DNA from: Conexibacter sp. SYSU D00693
GTDB taxonomy: Bacteria; Actinomycetota; Thermoleophilia; Solirubrobacterales; Solirubrobacteraceae
Length of the DNA stretch: 64,000 nucleotides
Assembly (NCBI RefSeq): GCF_017084525.1
Contig: NZ_CP070950.1
Coordinates: 744,001-808,000, forward strand
Reading direction: 5' to 3'
Positions 24,356-32,413 of this stretch are shown here, one piece after another. The translations under genes were made by a program, and so were the position numbers. Position 1 is the first letter of the stretch; every line of letters starts with the position of its first letter. The notes under the pieces are model-generated. The model saw only the letters and a program-made list of their open reading frames with translations. It did not search any database and was not told where the DNA came from.

Positions 24356-25791
24356 CCCGCGCCGCCCTGCCCCTCAGCGAGGCGACGCTCGGCCACCACG
24401 CGCAGCGCGTCGCCGTCCCCGGCTACGACCGCGCCCGGCTGGCCCCCGGCGTCCTGCACATCAGCGTCGGCTCGTTCCACCGCGCCCACCAGGCCGTCTA
24501 CCTCGACGACCTGGCCGCGCTCGGCCACCGCGAGTGGGGCCTGGTCGGCGTCGGCCTGCACCGCCCGCAGATGCGCGAGGCCCTCGAACCCCAGGACGGG
24601 CTGTTCACCGTCGTCGAACGGGGAGCCGGGGGCGACCACGCCCGGGTGGTGCGCGTCGTCACCCGCTACCTGTTCGCCCCGCAGCAACGCGCGGAGCTCC
24701 TGCACGCCTTGCGGGACCCGCGGCTGCGGCTCGTGACCCTGACGATCACCGGTGCCGGCTACACCGCCCACCCCTCGGCGGAGGGCTCGGCGATCGACCT
24801 CCTGGTGGCCGGCCTGGCCCGCCGCCGCGCCGACGGCCTGCCGCCGTTCACGGTGCTCTCGTGCGACAACCTCCCCGGCAACGGCGACCTCGCGCGCGGA
24901 GCGGTCGTCGGGCTCGCCGCGGCCCGCGACCCCGAGCTCGCGCGGTGGATCGACGCCCAGGGCGCCTTCCCCAGCAGCATGGTCGACCGGATCACGCCGA
25001 GGACCTCCGACGCCGACCGCGCGTGGGTCGCCGAGGCGTTCGGGGTGCGGGATCGCTGGCCCGTCATCACCGAGCCGTTCTCGCAGTGGGTCGTCGAGGA
25101 CCGCTTCAGCGCCGGGCGCCCGCCGCTGGAGGAGGTCGGCGTCCAGCTCGTCGACGACGTCGCGCCCTATGCCCTGCTCAAGACGCGGATGCTCAACGCG
25201 AGCCACTGCGTCCTCGGCCACCTCGGCGGACTGCTGGGCCATGGCCGGACCGACGAGGCGGTGGGCGACCCGCTCCTGCGCGCCGCCCTCGACGCGCTCA
25301 TGGAGCGCGAGGTCCAGCCGCTGCTGCACCCGGTGCCCGGCGTGGACGTCGACGCCTACCGCGCGACGGTCCTCGAGCGCCTCGCCAACCCGGTGCTCGG
25401 CGACCGCCTCGCGCGGCTGCGGCGCAACGGGTCCGACAAGGTGCCCGTCCACGTCGTCTCGTCCCTGGCCCGCGCCCGCGCGAGCGGGCGGCCGCACGGC
25501 CTCCTGGCCCTCGGCGTCGCGGCGTGGCTGCGCTGCCTGCGCGGCACGGACGAGGCCGGCCGACCGCTCGAGCTGGAGGACCCGCGCGCGGCACGCCTCG
25601 GGGAGCTCGCGCGGCGGGGCGGCCCCGACCCGCGGCCGCTGCTGCACGAGCGCGGGCTGTTCGGGGCGCTGGCGGGCGACGAGGCGCTCGCGGCACAGCT
25701 CGCTGCGACGCTCGAGGCGTTCGAGCGCGACGGCGTGCGGACGACCGTGCGCGCGGCGCTCGCCGCGCAGGACACGCCCGCGGTCGCCTAG
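24352..25791 (+). CDS. mannitol dehydrogenase family protein
   Basis: A 479-residue polyol-specific long-chain dehydrogenase. HISVGSFHRAHQAVYLDDL starts the NAD-binding domain (residues about 34-52), and LLKTRMLNASHC (near 280) carries the catalytic Lys/Asn/His of the family. Members interconvert mannitol/fructose or sugar-acid pairs such as fructuronate/mannonate. GTG 24352 overlaps the preceding stop (GTGA). Its place at the end of the nucleotidyltransferase-G1PDH operon suggests it makes or consumes the polyol used by that pathway. Confidence 0.9.
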   Translation: MTRAALPLSEATLGHHAQRVAVPGYDRARLAPGVLHISVGSFHRAHQAVYLDDLAALGHREWGLVGVGLHRPQMREALEPQDGLFTVVERGAGGDHARVVRVVTRYLFAPQQRAELLHALRDPRLRLVTLTITGAGYTAHPSAEGSAIDLLVAGLARRRADGLPPFTVLSCDNLPGNGDLARGAVVGLAAARDPELARWIDAQGAFPSSMVDRITPRTSDADRAWVAEAFGVRDRWPVITEPFSQWVVEDRFSAGRPPLEEVGVQLVDDVAPYALLKTRMLNASHCVLGHLGGLLGHGRTDEAVGDPLLRAALDALMEREVQPLLHPVPGVDVDAYRATVLERLANPVLGDRLARLRRNGSDKVPVHVVSSLARARASGRPHGLLALGVAAWLRCLRGTDEAGRPLELEDPRAARLGELARRGGPDPRPLLHERGLFGALAGDEALAAQLAATLEAFERDGVRTTVRAALAAQDTPAVA

Positions 25792-26663
25792 CGCGCCACG
25801 CGGACCGTCTTGCGCTGCAGCCGCGTCCAGCGGCCGTTGCGGAAGGCCTCGACCGTCGCGGTCCAGCGGCCCTTGCCCGGCCGCACGGTGATCGTCGCGA
25901 CGCGCTGCGGGGCGACCTCGACGGTGCGGCCGCGCCGCGCGCCCTTGCGGCGCAGCAGCAGGCGGACCTTGAGGCGCTGCGTCGCCGGGTTGGTGACCGT
26001 GGCGATGACCGACCGGCCCGCCTTGCGCAGCTTGGCGGTCGGCGGCCGCGCGGCCGGCGCGGTCGTCGTCCCGGTCGTGGTGCCACCGCCGGAGCCGCTG
26101 CCGTCCAGGGGCTTGCCGTCCAGCCCCAGCGGGCACTCGCCCTGGGCGGCGCCCGAGCCGGCGGGGCCGGCGCCGGCGGGCTGGGCCACGACGAGCGTCC
26201 AGAACGTGCCGGCGATGGAGACGCCGGTGCCGATGTCGCGGAAGGCGGGGGACATGATGTTGCGGCAGTGGGGCCCGCTGCCCATCCAGGTCGCGACGAC
26301 CTGCCGGGCGGTGCGCTGGCCGCGGGCGATGTTCTCGCCGGAGGTCGCGGCGGCGTAGCCCGTCGCCTGGACCCGCTGCTCCGGCGTCCGGCCGCTCGGG
26401 TCCTCGTGGGCGAAGTAGCCGCGGGTCAGCATGTCCGCCGAGTGCTCCCGCGCGGCGCGGGCGAGGCGGGACTCCACCTCGAGTGCGCGCAGCCCGCGGG
26501 TGGCGCGCACCTCGTTGACCGCGCAGACCAGGGCGCCCTCGGCCGTCGCCGGCTCGAGCGTCGCCAGCGGCGACTCGGCGCCCTCGCACGCCGCCTGCGC
26601 CGTCGCCGGCGCCGCGCACGCCACGGCCATCGCCGCGATCACGGCCCCCAGTCCCCACCTCAT
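25788..26663 (-). CDS. secreted CAP-domain (SCP/PR-1-like) protein
   Basis: A 291-residue precursor with a signal peptide (residues 1-25). The CAP domain spans about 45-165: VCAVNEVRATRGLRAL, ARAAREHSADMLTRGYFAHEDPSG, ENIARG, and the closing HCRNIMSPAFRDIGTG block. A Gly/Thr-rich linker and a basic, beta-rich C-terminal domain (about 215-291) follow, possibly for wall binding. Bacterial CAP proteins are extracellular and of mostly unknown function. Start ATG 26663 is preceded by TACCCT (26672-26677) at 8 bases. Confidence 0.88.
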   Translation of the reverse strand: MRWGLGAVIAAMAVACAAPATAQAACEGAESPLATLEPATAEGALVCAVNEVRATRGLRALEVESRLARAAREHSADMLTRGYFAHEDPSGRTPEQRVQATGYAAATSGENIARGQRTARQVVATWMGSGPHCRNIMSPAFRDIGTGVSIAGTFWTLVVAQPAGAGPAGSGAAQGECPLGLDGKPLDGSGSGGGTTTGTTTAPAARPPTAKLRKAGRSVIATVTNPATQRLKVRLLLRRKGARRGRTVEVAPQRVATITVRPGKGRWTATVEAFRNGRWTRLQRKTVRVAR

Positions 26664-26735
26664 GTCGCCCGAGGGTAGCTCGCGCCGACCGGCGATCACC
26701 CCGCATCGCGCCGAGCGGCCTGCCAAGCTGGCCGG

Positions 26736-27134
26736 GTGGCCGACCGCAACGTCCTCGGTGATCCGCTCGTGCCCTGCGGCACCGACCCGGTCACCGGCTT
26801 CTACCGCGACGGCTGCTGCGCCACGGGCCCGCAGGACCGGGGGAGCCACACGATCTGCGCGGTCGTGACCGCCGAGTTCCTCGAGCACCAGCGCGAGATC
26901 GGCAACGACCTCTCGACCCCGCGGCCCGACCTGCGCTTCCCGGGACTCCAGCCGGGCGACCGCTGGTGCGTCACCGCCGTGAACTGGATGCGCGCCTACC
27001 GCGACGGCGCGGCGGCCTACGTCGTGCTCGCGTCGACGCACGAGCGCGCCCTCGACCACGTCCCCCTCGCTGCGCTGCAGGAGCTGGCCGTCGACGTCCC
27101 CAGCGACCTCGGCGGGCTCGAGGGCGCGGCCTAG
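26736..27134 (+). CDS. DUF2237 family protein
   Basis: A 132-residue protein. NVLGDPLVPCGTDPVTGFYRDGCC-type N-terminus with TG, then HTICAVVTAEFLEHQ, GNDLSTPRPD, FPGLQPGDRWCV and ASTHERAL are the conserved blocks of DUF2237 along nearly its full length. The family has conserved cysteines but no known function. GTG start at 26736. It converges with ureH, their stops overlapping. Confidence 0.88.
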   Translation: MADRNVLGDPLVPCGTDPVTGFYRDGCCATGPQDRGSHTICAVVTAEFLEHQREIGNDLSTPRPDLRFPGLQPGDRWCVTAVNWMRAYRDGAAAYVVLASTHERALDHVPLAALQELAVDVPSDLGGLEGAA

Positions 27135-27793
27135 CCGACGCCCGCGTAGCCCAGCCCGAACGCGATCGCGAGCACCCCGAGCACGGGGACCACGACCCGC
27201 TCGGTCGCGGTCGCCAGCGCCGGGCGGCTCAGCGCCCACCCGGCCACGCCGGAGCAGAGCGCCATCGACAGCGCGGTCGCCGGGGCGAAGACGGCGAGGG
27301 CCAGAGCCGCCTGCTGGGGCTCGAGCTGCGCGAGCAGGAGCACCACTACCGCCCCGGTGCCGCCCAGCCCGTGCAGGACGCCGACCCCGGCCGCCTGCAG
27401 CGGCGAGCGCGGCGCGCGCGTGCGCCGGGCGAGCGCGCCGAGCAGGGCCTGGACGCCGAGGAGCACGATCGCGACCCCCACGAGCTGCTCGAGGCGGTGC
27501 TGGAGGCCGTCGGGGAGCTCGCGCTGGAGGACCACGAGCGGCAGGCCGACGGCGAGGAGCGTCGCGGCGTGGCCCGCGCCCCACCATGCGCCCAGCCGCG
27601 CCGCCGCGCGCGGCTCGCGCCCGGACGCGGCGACGAGCGTCCCCATGGCGGCGAGGTGGTCGGGGTCGGTCGCGTGGCGCAGCCCGAGCAGGAGCGCCAG
27701 CGCCAGGACGACGAGCAGGCCGGCGCCGCCGAGGCCGACGGCGAGCGCGGCGTCCGCGGACTCGATCAGGTCGTGGAACCAGTCAGGGACCAT
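27131..27793 (-). CDS. ureH: UreH-type nickel/cobalt transporter
   Basis: A 220-residue membrane protein with six or so helices. GLRHATDPDHLAA carries the H-x4-D-H metal motif of the NiCoT/UreH permeases, and RLGAWWGAGHAATLL is the second family motif. It most likely brings Ni2+ in for urease. It is the last gene of the leftward urease operon; its ATG 27793 lies 28 bases inside the end of ureD, so translation is coupled. Confidence 0.88.
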   Translation of the reverse strand: MVPDWFHDLIESADAALAVGLGGAGLLVVLALALLLGLRHATDPDHLAAMGTLVAASGREPRAAARLGAWWGAGHAATLLAVGLPLVVLQRELPDGLQHRLEQLVGVAIVLLGVQALLGALARRTRAPRSPLQAAGVGVLHGLGGTGAVVVLLLAQLEPQQAALALAVFAPATALSMALCSGVAGWALSRPALATATERVVVPVLGVLAIAFGLGYAGVG

Positions 27794-28542
27794 GGTGGGT
27801 GAGACGCTCCGAGGTCGGCGAGGTCATCGGTCTGGGTGAAGAGCGTGCGGCGCCAGGCGCGCGCGGCGGGACCCGTGCGCCGGTGGGCGGCCGCCAGCGA
27901 GGGCGCCGGGACGGGCAGGACGCTGCCGGGGCCGGCGAGCTGCAGCGCGTCCCGGTCGGCGGCCCGCCGCCCGAACAGCGCGACCGCGTCGAGGACCCGC
28001 GCGTCGCCGAGGACGACGGCGGACCGCAGCAGCGGGAGGTCGGCGGTGTCGAGCTGCTCGGCGTGCAGCGGCCGCCCCTCGAGCGCCACGTGCAGCGCGC
28101 TGTGCGCGCGTCCGGGCTCCTGGCCCGTGCGGCCGAGCACGACCGTGTCGCGCAGGAGCGCGGCGGCACCGGCGGCCAGCTCGACCGAGGTCGTGCGCCG
28201 CAGGTCGCAGCCGGCGGCGAGCACGAGGGGCTGGGCGTCCCACGAGAGGCAGGCGCCCGGGCCGAGGACCACCTCGACGTCGAGGCGTGCCGGGGTCCCG
28301 CCGCGCACGTCGTGGGCCACGAGGCCCGCCACCTCGACGAGCTCCAGCCGCGCGCCCGGGCCGAGGCGCACGTCGAGCGCGACCTCGTCGCCGGCCAGCA
28401 GCGAGGCGGTCGTCTGCACGAGCGCGACCCGTGCCACGCCGTCCACCGCCGGCAGCGCCCGGGCCCGCAGGAGCCCGGCCGACCGCAGGACCGCCAGCCG
28501 CGTCGTCGCGCCGTCGCGCCGGGCGACGACCTCAGTGCGCGT
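27766..28542 (-). CDS. ureD: urease accessory protein UreD
   Basis: The protein matches UreD from [17 protein letters not shown] through [18 protein letters not shown] to the C-terminal RRTLFTQ-containing end. UreD is the scaffold that holds UreF-UreG on apo-urease during nickel loading. The 5' end is unsolved: homologous sequence reaches back to the ureG stop at 28532, but no ATG, GTG or TTG is in frame there. The only upstream start is GTG 28719 deep in ureG, and the first downstream one is GTG 28446, which would delete a conserved strand. I draw the 5' end at an in-frame ACG (28542), which is not proven. Confidence 0.8.
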   Translation of the reverse strand, partial: TRTEVVARRDGATTRLAVLRSAGLLRARALPAVDGVARVALVQTTASLLAGDEVALDVRLGPGARLELVEVAGLVAHDVRGGTPARLDVEVVLGPGACLSWDAQPLVLAAGCDLRRTTSVELAAGAAALLRDTVVLGRTGQEPGRAHSALHVALEGRPLHAEQLDTADLPLLRSAVVLGDARVLDAVALFGRRAADRDALQLAGPGSVLPVPAPSLAAAHRRTGPAARAWRRTLFTQTDDLADLGASHPPWSLTGSTT

Positions 28543-29239
28543 GCTGGTGCGCGTGGCCGTGCTCGTGGTCGTGGGCGTGGACGTGCGGGGCCATCGGCCC
28601 CGGGTCGGCGGGCACGAGGGTCCCGGCCAGGTGCGCGGCGAGCCGGTCGCGCACCCAGTCGGCGACGCGCTCGACGTCCGGGGCGCGGCGCAGCGAGACG
28701 GCCAGCACGGGCCGGTCACCGCGACGGTCGGCCGCGTCGCGCAGCATGAGCTCGACGTCGGAGCCCACCAGCGGCGCCAGGTCGACCTTGTTGATGACGA
28801 GCAGGTCGGCGCGCTCGACGCCCGGGCCGCCCTTGCGCGGGACGTCGTCGCCGCCCGCGCAGTCCAGGACGAAGACCTGGGCGTCCACGAGCGCGGGCGA
28901 GAACGTCGCCGTCAGGTTGTCACCGCCGGACTCGACGAGGACGACGTCGAGCGGGCCCTGCGCGGCCTCGAGCGCCTCGACGGCCAGGAGGTTCTCGGAG
29001 ACGTCGTCGCGGATCGCGGTGTGCGGGCAGCAGCCGGTCTGCACCGCGACGATCCGCTCGGGCGGCAGGACGCCCTGGCGGCGCAGGAAGCGCGCGTCCT
29101 CGTCGGTGTAGATGTCGTTGGTGACGACGCCGAGCCGCAGCTCGCGCGCCAGACGGGCGCACAGGGCGGCGGCCAGGGACGACTTGCCGGTCCCGACAGG
29201 TCCGGCGATCCCGATCCGCAGGGCACGGTCAGCTGGCAA
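28532..29239 (-). CDS. ureG: urease accessory GTPase UreG
   Basis: A 235-residue SIMIBI GTPase that delivers nickel to urease. GPVGTGKSS (residues 13-21) is the P-loop, [13 protein letters not shown] holds the Cys-Pro-His metal site, ESGGDNL and NKVDL complete the G motifs. Unusually, the C-terminus carries a histidine-rich tail of about 17 residues ([17 protein letters not shown]), whereas His-rich UreG/HypB stretches are normally N-terminal. The start is TTG 29239, supported by a strong GAGGAGG 4 bases upstream and by the [15 protein letters not shown]-terminus. It overlaps the end of ureF by 11 bases. Confidence 0.95.
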   Translation of the reverse strand: MPADRALRIGIAGPVGTGKSSLAAALCARLARELRLGVVTNDIYTDEDARFLRRQGVLPPERIVAVQTGCCPHTAIRDDVSENLLAVEALEAAQGPLDVVLVESGGDNLTATFSPALVDAQVFVLDCAGGDDVPRKGGPGVERADLLVINKVDLAPLVGSDVELMLRDAADRRGDRPVLAVSLRRAPDVERVADWVRDRLAAHLAGTLVPADPGPMAPHVHAHDHEHGHAHQHAH

Positions 29240-29849
29240 AGAGCCTCCTCGAGTCGTGGTGGTGGGCCTGCGCGCGCAGGTCGAGCAGGGGGGTGGCGGG
29301 CGCCGGCAGCGGCGCACGCGGGTCGGCGGCCTGCGCCGCCAGCGCCTCGACCAGCGGCCCGAGCGCGTGCAGCCAGCCCGTGGCCTCCAGCGCGTCGATG
29401 GCGTGGAGCTTGGGCGCGGCGCCGCAGACCGAGGCCGCGTCGTCGTAGAGGGCGAGCCGCGCGACGGTGACGGGTGCCAGGCACCCGGCACGCCCGAGCA
29501 GGCCGAGGACGACCGGGCGCGGCGTGGTGGCCGACGTCGCGGCGTAGGTCTCCAGCGCGTCGGGCCACAGGGCGCGGCCGAGGCGCAGCAACGCCCGGCC
29601 CTGGCGGCGGGCGACCTCCCGGACCGCCGGGGCGGGCGTGCGGGCGGCCCACGCCGCGTCGAGCGCGAGCGGGTCCTCGCCGTCCGCCGCGCGGGCGGCG
29701 GTCGCGGCGTCCAGGCGCCCGACCGTCCGCAGCCGCGCGGCGGCGAACGCCGGCACGTCGCCGGGCGTCGCGCGTGCCGCCTCCAGCCCGCCCGAGTGGG
29801 CGAAGCCGCCGGTCGGCGTGCGCGCGTCGGCGAGGAGGAGCTCGAGCAT
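29229..29849 (-). CDS. ureF: urease accessory protein UreF
   Basis: A 206-residue all-helical protein. [22 protein letters not shown] near the N-terminus is the UreF signature, and [23 protein letters not shown] near residue 140 is its C-terminal counterpart. UreF bridges UreD and UreG and acts as a checkpoint for nickel insertion. ATG 29849 shares one base with the ureC stop (TGATG). The dispersed 15-bp palindrome at 29472-29486 lies inside the gene without breaking the frame. Confidence 0.92.
   Translation of the reverse strand: MLELLLADARTPTGGFAHSGGLEAARATPGDVPAFAAARLRTVGRLDAATAARAADGEDPLALDAAWAARTPAPAVREVARRQGRALLRLGRALWPDALETYAATSATTPRPVVLGLLGRAGCLAPVTVARLALYDDAASVCGAAPKLHAIDALEATGWLHALGPLVEALAAQAADPRAPLPAPATPLLDLRAQAHHHDSRRLFAS
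29244..29250 (-). promoter_or_regulatory. strong Shine-Dalgarno for the TTG start of ureG
   Basis: GAGGAGG on the minus strand, 4 bases before the TTG at 29237-29239. It decides the start, since there is no ATG or GTG near the conserved N-terminus of UreG. It lies inside the end of ureF. Confidence 0.75.
29472..29486. repeat. GGGTGCCAGGCACCC palindromic repeat, copy 2
   Basis: Identical to the 15-mer at 10570-10584 and extended here to a 17-bp palindrome (C and G on the outside). It lies inside ureF, where it encodes part of a Gly-Cys-Leu-Ala-Pro-Val segment in a variable loop. Confidence 0.6.
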
Positions 29850-31552
29850 CAGAAGAGGCTGTAGCGCTGGGCCATGGGCAGCTCGGCGACGGGCCGGGGC
29901 TCGATCGCCTCGCCGTCGACCGTCACCACGAACGTCTCGGGATCCACGTCGATGGCCGGCAGCGCGTCGTTGTGGACCATGTCGGACTTCGTCAGCGCCC
30001 GGGTGCCGCCGACCGCCTCCAGGCGCCGGCGCAGGGCCAGCCGCCCGGCCACGCCGTCCTCCAGCGCCCCCGGAGCGACCCAGCTGACCGCGTGCTCGGG
30101 CGCCGCGCCGCTCAGGGCCGCGAACATCCGCCGCCCGAGCACCGGCTGGGGGGTGGGGATCGACGCGTTCGCGTCGCCGATCGGCGCCCAGGCCACCGCG
30201 CCGCCCTTGAGCACCAGCCGCGGCCGGACGCCGAAGAACGCCGGGTCCCACAGGACGAGGTCCGCGAGCTTGCCGACCTCGACCGAGCCGACCGTCGCGT
30301 CGATCCCGTGCGCCACCGCCGGGCAGATCGTGTACTTGGCGACGTACCGGCGCGCCCGGGCGTTGTCGGCGCGCCCGTCGCCGGCCAGCGCGCCGCGCCG
30401 CGCCTTCATCGCGTGGGCGGTCTGCCAGGTGCGGATGACCGTCTCGCCGATGCGGCCCATCGCCTGGCTGTCGGACCCGATCATCGAGATCGCGCCGAGG
30501 TCGTGCAGCACGTCCTCGGCGGCGATCGTCGAGGCGCGGATGCGCGACTCGGCGAAGGCCAGGTCCTCGGGCACGCGCGGGTTCAGGTGGTGGCAGACGA
30601 TGAGCATGTCCTGGTGCTCGGCCACCGTGTTGACCGTGTGCGGGCGCGTCGGGTTCGTCGAGGACGGCAGGACGTTCGGGTGCGCGGCGATGGCGATGAT
30701 GTCCGGCGCGTGGCCGCCGCCCGCCCCCTCCGTGTGGTAGGCGTGGATCCCGCGGCCGGCGATCGCCCCGAGGGTCGACTCCAGGAAGCCCGCCTCGTTG
30801 AGCGTGTCGGTGTGGATCGCCGCCTGGACGTCCCAGCGCTCGCAGGCGCGCAGCGTCGCGTCGATCGCCGCGGGCGTGGAGCCCCAGTCCTCGTGGAGCT
30901 TGAAGCCCGCCGCGCCGGCCAGGACCTGCTCGTCCAGCGACGCGTCCGAGACGGTGTTGCCGCGGCCCAGCAGCAGCACGTTGACCGGCGCGTCGTCCAG
31001 CGCGCGGTGCACGAGCGCCAGGCCGGCGGGCGTGGTGCACGTCGTCGCCCGCGTGCCCTCGGTCGGCCCGGCGCCGCCGCCGACGAGCGTCGTGACGCCG
31101 GAGGCCAGCGCCTCGTCGACCAGCGACGGGGTGATGAAGTGCACGTGGCAGTCGATGGCGCCGGCGGTGAGGATCCGCCCCTCCCCGGCGACGACGTCGG
31201 TCCCCGGCCCGATGACCAGCGCGGGGTCCACGCCGTCCATCACATCCGGGTTGCCGGCCTTGCCCAGCGCGCAGATGCGCCCGTCGCGGACGCCCACGTC
31301 GCACTTCACGACGCCCCAGTGGTCGAGGACCACGACGTTGGTGACGACGAGGTCCGGCGCGCCGTCGGCGCGCGTCGCCAGCCCCTGGAGCATCGACTCC
31401 CGCACGGTCTTGCCGCCGCCGAAGACGGCCTCGTCGCCCCCGGCGCAGCGGTCCTCCTCGACCTCGACGAGCAGGTCGGTGTCGGCGAGGCGGATGCGGT
31501 CGCCGACCGTCGGGCCCAGCAGCTCGGCGTAGCGCCGGCGGTCGACGCTCAC
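29849..31552 (-). CDS. ureC: urease subunit alpha
   Basis: A 567-residue catalytic subunit, the normal length. CHVHFI gives the first two nickel His ligands, [14 protein letters not shown] the carbamylated bridging Lys and a His ligand, [12 protein letters not shown] further His residues, [10 protein letters not shown] the mobile flap with its Cys-His, and [10 protein letters not shown] the Asp ligand. With UreA and UreB it hydrolyses urea to ammonia and carbamate. GTG 31552 overlaps the ureB stop (GTGA); the stop overlaps ureF by one base. Confidence 0.97.
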   Translation of the reverse strand: MSVDRRRYAELLGPTVGDRIRLADTDLLVEVEEDRCAGGDEAVFGGGKTVRESMLQGLATRADGAPDLVVTNVVVLDHWGVVKCDVGVRDGRICALGKAGNPDVMDGVDPALVIGPGTDVVAGEGRILTAGAIDCHVHFITPSLVDEALASGVTTLVGGGAGPTEGTRATTCTTPAGLALVHRALDDAPVNVLLLGRGNTVSDASLDEQVLAGAAGFKLHEDWGSTPAAIDATLRACERWDVQAAIHTDTLNEAGFLESTLGAIAGRGIHAYHTEGAGGGHAPDIIAIAAHPNVLPSSTNPTRPHTVNTVAEHQDMLIVCHHLNPRVPEDLAFAESRIRASTIAAEDVLHDLGAISMIGSDSQAMGRIGETVIRTWQTAHAMKARRGALAGDGRADNARARRYVAKYTICPAVAHGIDATVGSVEVGKLADLVLWDPAFFGVRPRLVLKGGAVAWAPIGDANASIPTPQPVLGRRMFAALSGAAPEHAVSWVAPGALEDGVAGRLALRRRLEAVGGTRALTKSDMVHNDALPAIDVDPETFVVTVDGEAIEPRPVAELPMAQRYSLF

Positions 31553-31842
31553 CGGCGCACCTGCAGCCCCGGCACCCGCCGGGCGCCCGCCAGGGCGACG
31601 AGCGCGACCTCGCGTGAGGCGCCGGGCTCGAAGCGCACCGACGTCCCGGCCAGGACGTCGAGGCGGAAGCCCCGGGCGGCCTCGCGGTCGAAGGCCAGGC
31701 CGGCGTTGACGTCGGCGAAGTGGAAGTGCGAGCCCACCTGCACCGGCCGGTCGCCCGTGTTGAGCACCTCGAGGGTGCGCCGCTCGCGGCCGGCGTTGAG
31801 CTCGAGCTCGCCGGGCTCGGCCAGGACCTCGCCCGGGATCAC
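31549..31842 (-). CDS. ureB: urease subunit beta
   Basis: A 97-residue subunit starting [19 protein letters not shown], with [13 protein letters not shown] in the middle, both hallmark blocks of UreB. It packs against UreA and UreC in the urease trimer. GTG 31842 overlaps the ureA stop by 4 bases (GTGA) and its own stop overlaps ureC in the same way, so subunit synthesis is tightly coupled. Confidence 0.95.
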   Translation of the reverse strand: MIPGEVLAEPGELELNAGRERRTLEVLNTGDRPVQVGSHFHFADVNAGLAFDREAARGFRLDVLAGTSVRFEPGASREVALVALAGARRVPGLQVRR

Positions 31843-32144
31843 GGGACGGGGTGGTGGAGGGTCACGAGCTTGCGCCCGTCGCGGAAGGTCGCCTCGACCT
31901 GGACCTCGTCGAGCAGCTCGGGCACACCGTCCATGACCTCGTCGCGCGTGAGCACCGCGCGCCCGTCGGCCATCAGCTGCTCGACCGTCGCGTCGCCGTC
32001 GCGGGCGCGCTCGAGCACCCAGCACGACAGCAGCGCCACGCACTCGGGGTGGTTGAGCTTGACCCCGCGCGCCCGTCGCTCGCGGGCCACCATGCCCGCC
32101 ACCGACAGCAGCAGCTTCTCCTGGTCGGACGGCGTCAGCCGCAA
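31839..32144 (-). CDS. ureA: urease subunit gamma
   Basis: A 101-residue subunit. [31 protein letters not shown] and [27 protein letters not shown] are the UreA blocks, ending in TLHHP. The start is TTG 32144, which gives the standard family length, with AGGAGGGA 6 bases upstream; the longer frame from 32213 has no family match. It is the first gene of the ureABCFGDH operon, divergent from urtA across a 269-base regulatory region. Confidence 0.95.
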   Translation of the reverse strand: MRLTPSDQEKLLLSVAGMVARERRARGVKLNHPECVALLSCWVLERARDGDATVEQLMADGRAVLTRDEVMDGVPELLDEVQVEATFRDGRKLVTLHHPVP

Positions 32145-32150
32145 CGGCGC

Positions 32151-32158
32151 TCCCTCCT
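32151..32158 (-). promoter_or_regulatory. strong Shine-Dalgarno for the TTG start of ureA
   Basis: AGGAGGGA on the minus strand, with a 6-base spacer to the TTG at 32142-32144. It fixes the start of UreA at the family's normal first residues. Confidence 0.75.
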
Positions 32159-32219
32159 GGTCGGTCGTCTCGCCGGAGCGGCGCACCCTAGGCCCGCTGC
32201 GAGACACCGCCAAGCGGTT

Positions 32220-32255
32220 TCACCCGGGGTGAGTCAGCGGGGTGAGCCGGGGTGA
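32220..32255. promoter_or_regulatory. operator-like repeats between ureA and urtA
   Basis: TCACCCGGGGTGA (32220-32232) is a palindrome with one centre base. The right half CGGGGTGA is repeated twice more as a direct repeat, at 32238-32245 and 32248-32255. The cluster is about 75 bases from ureA and 160 from urtA, in the only shared control region of urease and the urea transporter. It does not look like the GlnR box (GTnAC/GAAAC type) that I would expect, so another nitrogen regulator is likely. Confidence 0.5.
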
Positions 32256-32413
32256 CCCGCCCTCGCCCACCCGGGCGAGACCGCCTGCCGCAACGACCAC
32301 CCCGCCACCTGGACCAGCGGTCGGACGTGCGCCGCCCGGCGCGCCGTCAGGTTGGTCGAGGCGTGCCGCGACAGCGCGGCACGACGGACGACTGACGACC
32401 CTGGGGAGGGCGT

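Noticed and set aside
28447-28719. GTG at 28719 as the start of ureD
   Set aside because: It would overlap ureG by 188 bases, and the extra residues are just the out-of-frame reading of ureG; only the part after the ureG stop looks like UreD.
32145-32413. Riboswitch or nickel-responsive NikR site before urease
   Set aside because: No known riboswitch core or NikR palindrome is visible; only the CGGGGTGA repeats stand out.
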